From positions 1 to 18,008 of the forward strand of contig DCAZ01000074.1 in assembly GCA_002313925.1 (NCBI GenBank): a stretch of 18,008 nt of DNA. The letters are read 5' to 3'. Position 1 is the stretch's first letter. Every line of letters begins with the position of its first letter. A model generated the notes under the pieces. That model was not told the origin of the DNA. It worked only from the letters and a program-made list of their open reading frames with translations, and did not search any database. Position numbers and translations under genes: made by a program. Of the stretch, positions 14,940-18,008 are shown one piece after another. Origin of the DNA: Gemmatimonadales bacterium UBA1120 (GTDB lineage: Bacteria > Gemmatimonadota > Gemmatimonadetes > Longimicrobiales > Gaopeijiaceae).

Positions 14940-16186
14940 GGGAGAAAACGATCCTGTTCGTCAGCCGGCAAGAACAGGAGATACTCAATGCGTCGGCCTC
15001 GGACTTTCGAAACCTGGAGAACGCCCCCATCTACTTTGACAGTGTCCCCCATCAAGGGAAGGCGATTAAGGCGTCCGAACACTAAACCTCCAATCGTATC
15101 GTAACCCTCTTCCTCATCGGGCATCAGAGTAAAACCGAGTCTCGCGATGGCATCTCGCAATGACACCCCACCCCATACCCGAAGAGAGCCATCTTCTGTT
15201 CTCTGAAAGGGAATGGGTTCGTCACTCTCATGTTCGTCCTGTATCTCTCCCACAATCTCTTCGATCAGATCCTCGAGGGTCACGAGTCCGGCTGTTCCTC
15301 CGAATTCATCGACTACGATAGCCATCTTAACTCGCTCGGCCCTCATTTCTGGGATCAGATCCTCCACTGGTTTCGAAGCGGGTGCAAAGGGGACATCCCG
15401 GATCAGTTGATTTAGATCCTGGATACCAGAATGTGAGGCTCGCCAGACATCTCTAGCCACGAGAATCCCAATGATATTGTCGACCGTCTCTTGGTAGACT
15501 GGAACCCTTAAGTGACCAGTCTCCAGCATGATATCCTGTACTTCTTCTATCGTGGCATTTACGGGGATCGCAGTCATATCCATCCTCGGTGTCATCACTT
15601 CGCCTACCGAGACTTCATCTAGCCGGATGATCCGATTCATGACCTGCCATTCTTCTTCGTCAAGCGTCCCTTCACGCCGACCTATTTCTGTGAGAACCGC
15701 AAGCTCATCTCGACTAAGTGTTGATTGCTCACCCTTGGGGGTGAGACTGCGCGAGATCCATCCTAGGGGCCACAGGATAGGCTTCATGACAAAGACCATG
15801 ACCCGCAAGGTGTGGGCAGCCGGCTTCGCCAGTCGCCTCCAGTGCCGCGCCCCGAGAGTCTTCGGAATGATTTCTGAAACAATAAGTACAGCTAACGTTA
15901 GCCCTATAGAGAAAGCTGTAAGGAAGGGGTCTCCGAACAATTCCTGAACCAAAGCCCCTGAAAATGTCGCTCCCACCGTATGGGCAATAGTGTTTAACGT
16001 GAGAATTGCAGCGATAGGCTCGTCAACGTGTTTCCGAGCTTCTTCAAGCCATTTCCCGGCCCATTCCCCTTGCTCCTTAAGGAGGGCTATATAGGACTGG
16101 CTCACAGAGAGAAACACAGCCTCAAGGATCGAACATGCGAAAGAAGTCCCGAGGCTTAGCCCAAGGATCCAGGCGAGGGCTCCCAT
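14936..16186 (-). CDS. CNNM/CorC-type membrane protein with CBS pair (HlyC/CorC family)
   Basis: Member of the family first called hemolysin/CorC and related to CNNM divalent-cation (Mg2+/Co2+) transporters; direction and substrate are not shown by sequence. It has 416 residues. The DUF21/CNNM membrane domain spans about 1-150, with several helices and the conserved SEIIPKTLGARH (104-115). A CBS pair follows at about 195-315 (VGEVMTPRMDMTAIP, HLRVPVYQETVDNIIGIL, VVDEFGGTAGLVTLEDLIEE, VGEIQDEHE). The C-terminal CorC/HlyC domain is about 325-405 (RVWGGVSLRDAIARLG, GYDTIGGLVFGRLNRLP). The start is ATG 16186 without a clear Shine-Dalgarno; the frame stays open and hydrophobic upstream (ATIIIAI), but only a CTG is available there. 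It converges on lspA, the two stops overlapping by 4 nt. Confidence 0.92.
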   Translation of the reverse strand: MGALAWILGLSLGTSFACSILEAVFLSVSQSYIALLKEQGEWAGKWLEEARKHVDEPIAAILTLNTIAHTVGATFSGALVQELFGDPFLTAFSIGLTLAVLIVSEIIPKTLGARHWRRLAKPAAHTLRVMVFVMKPILWPLGWISRSLTPKGEQSTLSRDELAVLTEIGRREGTLDEEEWQVMNRIIRLDEVSVGEVMTPRMDMTAIPVNATIEEVQDIMLETGHLRVPVYQETVDNIIGILVARDVWRASHSGIQDLNQLIRDVPFAPASKPVEDLIPEMRAERVKMAIVVDEFGGTAGLVTLEDLIEEIVGEIQDEHESDEPIPFQRTEDGSLRVWGGVSLRDAIARLGFTLMPDEEEGYDTIGGLVFGRLNRLPLMGDTVKVDGGVLQVSKVRGRRIEYLLFLPADEQDRFLP

Positions 16187-16204
16187 GATAGCGATGATTA
16201 TCGT

Positions 16205-16229
16205 GGCTTGTGGGTAGAGTGCACAAGCC
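16205..16229. other. Perfect 8-bp stem-loop in the divergent intergenic region
   Basis: GGCTTGTG (16205-16212) pairs exactly with CACAAGCC (16222-16229) around a 9-nt loop, followed by TTTT (16230-16233) on the plus strand. It resembles a short intrinsic terminator, but no plus-strand transcript is known to end here. On the minus strand it lies 18 nt before the CNNM/CorC start codon, so a leader hairpin or operator palindrome is more likely. The rest of the 137-nt divergent region shows no convincing promoter pair. Confidence 0.55.
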
Positions 16230-16309
16230 TTTTGAATAGGTGACCGCAGCGCCTTAGTCTATTACTGTGCCCAACTAGAGACTTCTATTAATCAGTCAAT
16301 TCATTCAAC

Positions 16310-16315
16310 AAGGAG
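16310..16315 (+). promoter_or_regulatory. Shine-Dalgarno AAGGAG for the 8-Cys protein
   Basis: AAGGAG ends 8 nt before ATG 16324. It is the clearest ribosome-binding site in this end of the window and argues that this short frame is truly translated. Confidence 0.75.
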
Positions 16316-16323
16316 ACGAGGGA

Positions 16324-16518
16324 ATGGCAACATATACCTGCGATCAGTGTGATATGAGCGTGAATATTACCTGCGCGGAGTGTGGACAGGAGTTGGCCCA
16401 TGATACGATCACTACAGGTGACGGGAGAGAAGTTGACGTATCGAAATGCCCCGACGGCCACGGTATGATCAAGTCGCCAACGTGCTGTGCTGAAGATATG
16501 GCATGCGAGTTGGCCTGA
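16324..16518 (+). CDS. 64-residue cysteine-rich putative metal-binding protein
   Basis: I cannot name this protein. It has 64 residues with eight cysteines: CDQC (6, 9), CAEC (17, 20), C42 in KCPDGHG, CC (54, 55) and C61, plus H26 and H46. Two CxxC knuckles followed by C-P-x-G-H-G and a CC/C cluster suggest one or two zinc or iron sites (zinc-ribbon- or rubredoxin-like), though no standard family pattern fits fully. No signal peptide or membrane segment is present, so it is probably cytosolic. The strong Shine-Dalgarno, ATG start and non-random composition support a real gene. It is transcribed divergently from the CNNM/CorC gene and lies 72 nt before the propeller lipoprotein. A hairpin follows it. 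A role in metal handling or redox is only a guess. Confidence 0.8.
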   Translation: MATYTCDQCDMSVNITCAECGQELAHDTITTGDGREVDVSKCPDGHGMIKSPTCCAEDMACELA

Positions 16519-16524
16519 AGCGGC

Positions 16525-16547
16525 TCAGATGAATGCTTTCATCTTGA
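16525..16547 (+). other. Stem-loop after the 8-Cys gene
   Basis: AGATGAA (16527-16533) pairs with TTCATCT (16538-16544) around a TGCT loop, extendable by two pairs past a one-base bulge. It starts 7 nt after the 8-Cys stop. There is no T-run, so it is at best a weak terminator or an RNA-stability element. Confidence 0.4.
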
Positions 16548-16590
16548 ATGACCCAGGCCACATACTAAGCATGTTTTGTGGAGCTGTACG

Positions 16591-17775
16591 ATGATGAATA
16601 TGTGGAAAGCCGCGGTAGTGTTGACTATCACAGGATGTGCAGCGAGAAGCGGCGCCCCTCTAACTCCGGCTCTTCAAGAAACTGGAGCAGATGCGGTTTA
16701 TTACATCTACGTCGGTGCAGAATCCGCAGACCTTCTCCACCGCATCCGGTTTGGTCCGACCGGAATGGATCTTGACCAAACCACTCCAGTTGGTGAGATG
16801 GCAGTTGAGACGGAGGGACCTCATGGCCTGAACGTGTCACCTGATGGGAATCACCTGTACATGACAACCGCACACGGCGTTCCGGATGGAAAACTATGGA
16901 AATTCCATGCGGGTCCGGATACCCTGGTGGCGCCTCCGATCTTGCTTGGCAACTTCCCAGCGACGCTAGACCTGACCCCAGATGGGCTCTACGCATTCAT
17001 CGTAAACTTCAACCTCCATGGTGAGCACGTGCCGTCTACCGTGTCAGTAGTTTACACGCCAGATCTTGTTGAGGTTGACCAGATACCGACGTGCACCATG
17101 CCACATGGTCTGCGGATGGCCAAGGATGGTCTGTTCGTTTACTCAAACTGCATGATGGATGATCAATTAGTCGAGATTGACACACGTACGTTTGAAGTTT
17201 CACGACGGTTTTCAGTCACTACAGGCTCAGAAGCAGCACTATTGGATTACCAAGTCGGGGAGATTGTGACTGGTGCAAACGGTATCACCAGGCCACTGGA
17301 ATCCTTTTCCGACAGGAAGGCTATGGAGTCTACGTGTTCACCAACATGGGCCCAGCCAACACCGGATGGGCGCTCTATCTTCGTGGCATGTAACAAGAGT
17401 AACGAGATCCTAGTTGTCGATCGAGCAAGCTGGACTCTTGAACGCAGAATTTCTGTGCCAGGAGGGCCTTATAATCTGGCAATTTCTGAAGATGGGAAAA
17501 TTCTCATTGCATCCTTAAAGAGTGCTGGGAAAGTTCAATTCTTTGAGGCTTCAACCGGGAAGAGTCTTGGACTCGTGGCTTCTACTACAACTCTAACTCA
17601 TGGCGTCGCGATCACACCTGACTCTCGTTACGCATTTGTGAGTATGGAAGGGAAGGGTGCAGATCCTGGCAAGGTAGACGCCTATGACCTCCAAGAATTC
17701 CAATTGGTAGGGTCAATAGAGGTCGGGCAACAGGCTGGGGGAATCATCTTCTGGAAGATGGAACCTATAAGCTGA
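16591..17775 (+). CDS. Putative lipoprotein with YncE/YVTN-type beta-propeller
   Basis: Predicted exported beta-propeller protein; ligand or partner unknown. I chose ATG 16591 (394 residues) because GGAG at 16580-16583 stands 7 nt ahead; the frame is open from TTG 16576. The short N-terminus MMNMWKAAVVLTITGC ends in a plausible lipobox (ITG|C16), so it may be cleaved by LspA and lipidated. Repeated blade signatures run through the protein: GPHGLNVSPDGNHLYMT, ATLDLTPDGLYAFIVN, MPHGLRMAKDGLFVYSN, SPTWAQPTPDGRSIFVACN, GPYNLAISEDGKILIAS and THGVAITPDSRYAFVSMEG. That is about six to seven blades spaced roughly 40-55 residues, with the SPDG-type turn of the 40-residue YVTN repeats. Such repeats occur in lactonase-like and metal- or quinone-linked proteins, but no active site can be assigned. 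It ends 32 nt before trpG. Confidence 0.85.
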   Translation: MMNMWKAAVVLTITGCAARSGAPLTPALQETGADAVYYIYVGAESADLLHRIRFGPTGMDLDQTTPVGEMAVETEGPHGLNVSPDGNHLYMTTAHGVPDGKLWKFHAGPDTLVAPPILLGNFPATLDLTPDGLYAFIVNFNLHGEHVPSTVSVVYTPDLVEVDQIPTCTMPHGLRMAKDGLFVYSNCMMDDQLVEIDTRTFEVSRRFSVTTGSEAALLDYQVGEIVTGANGITRPLESFSDRKAMESTCSPTWAQPTPDGRSIFVACNKSNEILVVDRASWTLERRISVPGGPYNLAISEDGKILIASLKSAGKVQFFEASTGKSLGLVASTTTLTHGVAITPDSRYAFVSMEGKGADPGKVDAYDLQEFQLVGSIEVGQQAGGIIFWKMEPIS

Positions 17776-17807
17776 GCAGCGGGCCCTTAATTGATTCCGA
17801 GATCCAT

Positions 17808-18008
17808 ATGTTACTTGTGATCGACAATTACGATTCATTCACCTTCAACTTGGTCCAGTTACTGGGTGACCTTGGTGCAGAGCCAACTGTGATCAGGAAT
17901 GATGCAGAGAGTATTGAAGCTCTAATCAAGTTAAAACCCGAACGAGTGGTCGTTTCACCGGGCCCTCGAACACCCGCTGAAGCGGGTATCTCCGTGGATG
18001 CTTTCAGG
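17808..18008 (+). CDS. trpG: Anthranilate/aminodeoxychorismate synthase glutamine amidotransferase subunit, 3'-truncated
   Basis: Class I glutamine amidotransferase subunit that supplies ammonia to chorismate in tryptophan (TrpG) or folate (PabA) synthesis. Only the first 67 residues are in the window. They begin MLLVIDNYDSFTFNLVQLLG, the family hallmark, and reach VVVSPGPRTPAEAGIS, matching the conserved SPGPGTPxDAGIS segment around the oxyanion region. The catalytic Cys-His-Glu triad lies beyond the window. TrpG and PabA cannot be told apart from this part, and many bacteria use one protein for both; the downstream gene would help decide. ATG 17808 has no strong Shine-Dalgarno. Confidence 0.88.
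   Translation, partial: MLLVIDNYDSFTFNLVQLLGDLGAEPTVIRNDAESIEALIKLKPERVVVSPGPRTPAEAGISVDAFR

Noticed and set aside
15528..15947. 139-codon plus-strand frame opposite the CNNM/CorC gene
   Set aside because: Serine/arginine-rich low-complexity translation antisense to a well-supported gene; a shadow frame.
16120..16140. tRNA-like T-loop GTTCGATCC on the minus strand
   Set aside because: No acceptor or anticodon arms surround it, and it lies inside the CNNM/CorC coding sequence.
16516..16518. UGA of the 8-Cys gene as a selenocysteine codon
   Set aside because: The frame beyond it meets another stop soon, with no family-like residues or clear SECIS hairpin.
16576..16590. TTG 16576 as the start of the propeller lipoprotein
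   Set aside because: ATG 16591 has a well-placed GGAG and puts the lipobox at a normal distance.

Overview
The window is a gene-dense stretch of a bacterial chromosome. It carries housekeeping genes almost throughout; I see no phage, IS element, CRISPR array or plasmid feature. A signal peptidase II, a putative lipoprotein and a secreted protein that may be an outer-membrane barrel suggest a diderm (Gram-negative type) bacterium. Base composition looks roughly balanced and fairly even. Several genes start with GTG or TTG. The gene order (riboflavin genes with nusB, a bifunctional-nuclease gene followed by a secreted unknown and recO, then selB and dusB) loosely recalls Gemmatimonadota, but this is a weak inference from memory.

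Layout, 1-6791 (+ strand): the 3' part of purM, a secreted protein of unknown function, then a complete riboflavin block (ribD, ribE, ribBA, ribH), nusB and a GT4 glycosyltransferase. Genes touch or overlap by 1-4 nt at most junctions, which suggests one translationally coupled operon. PurM feeds purine synthesis, hence GTP. RibBA uses GTP and ribulose-5-phosphate; RibD, RibH and RibE complete riboflavin.

6792-8400: an N-terminal HPr kinase/phosphorylase fragment without its kinase domain (probable gene remnant), then metK. 8557-13880: a tight run of a bifunctional-nuclease (DUF151) gene, a secreted/membrane-anchored unknown, recO, selB and dusB. SelB implies that the organism decodes UGA as selenocysteine. 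13972-14322: a one-piece tmRNA (ssrA) with the short tag reading frame ANDNLALAA.

14382-18008: lspA (+) meets a CNNM/CBS/CorC-type membrane protein gene (-) tail to tail with overlapping stop codons. From a divergent intergenic region leads an 8-cysteine 64-residue protein of unknown function, then a seven-bladed-propeller-like (YncE/YVTN-type) putative lipoprotein, and the 5' end of trpG/pabA at the window edge.

The points most worth a second look are the His-to-Gln change at a metal-ligand position in the RibB half of RibBA, the orphan HprK N-terminal fragment, the 8-Cys mini-protein beside the propeller lipoprotein, the uncharacterised protein coupled to the DUF151 nuclease, and several stem-loops in gene leaders. 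No stretch over 300 bases lacks a gene, apart from the tmRNA locus.
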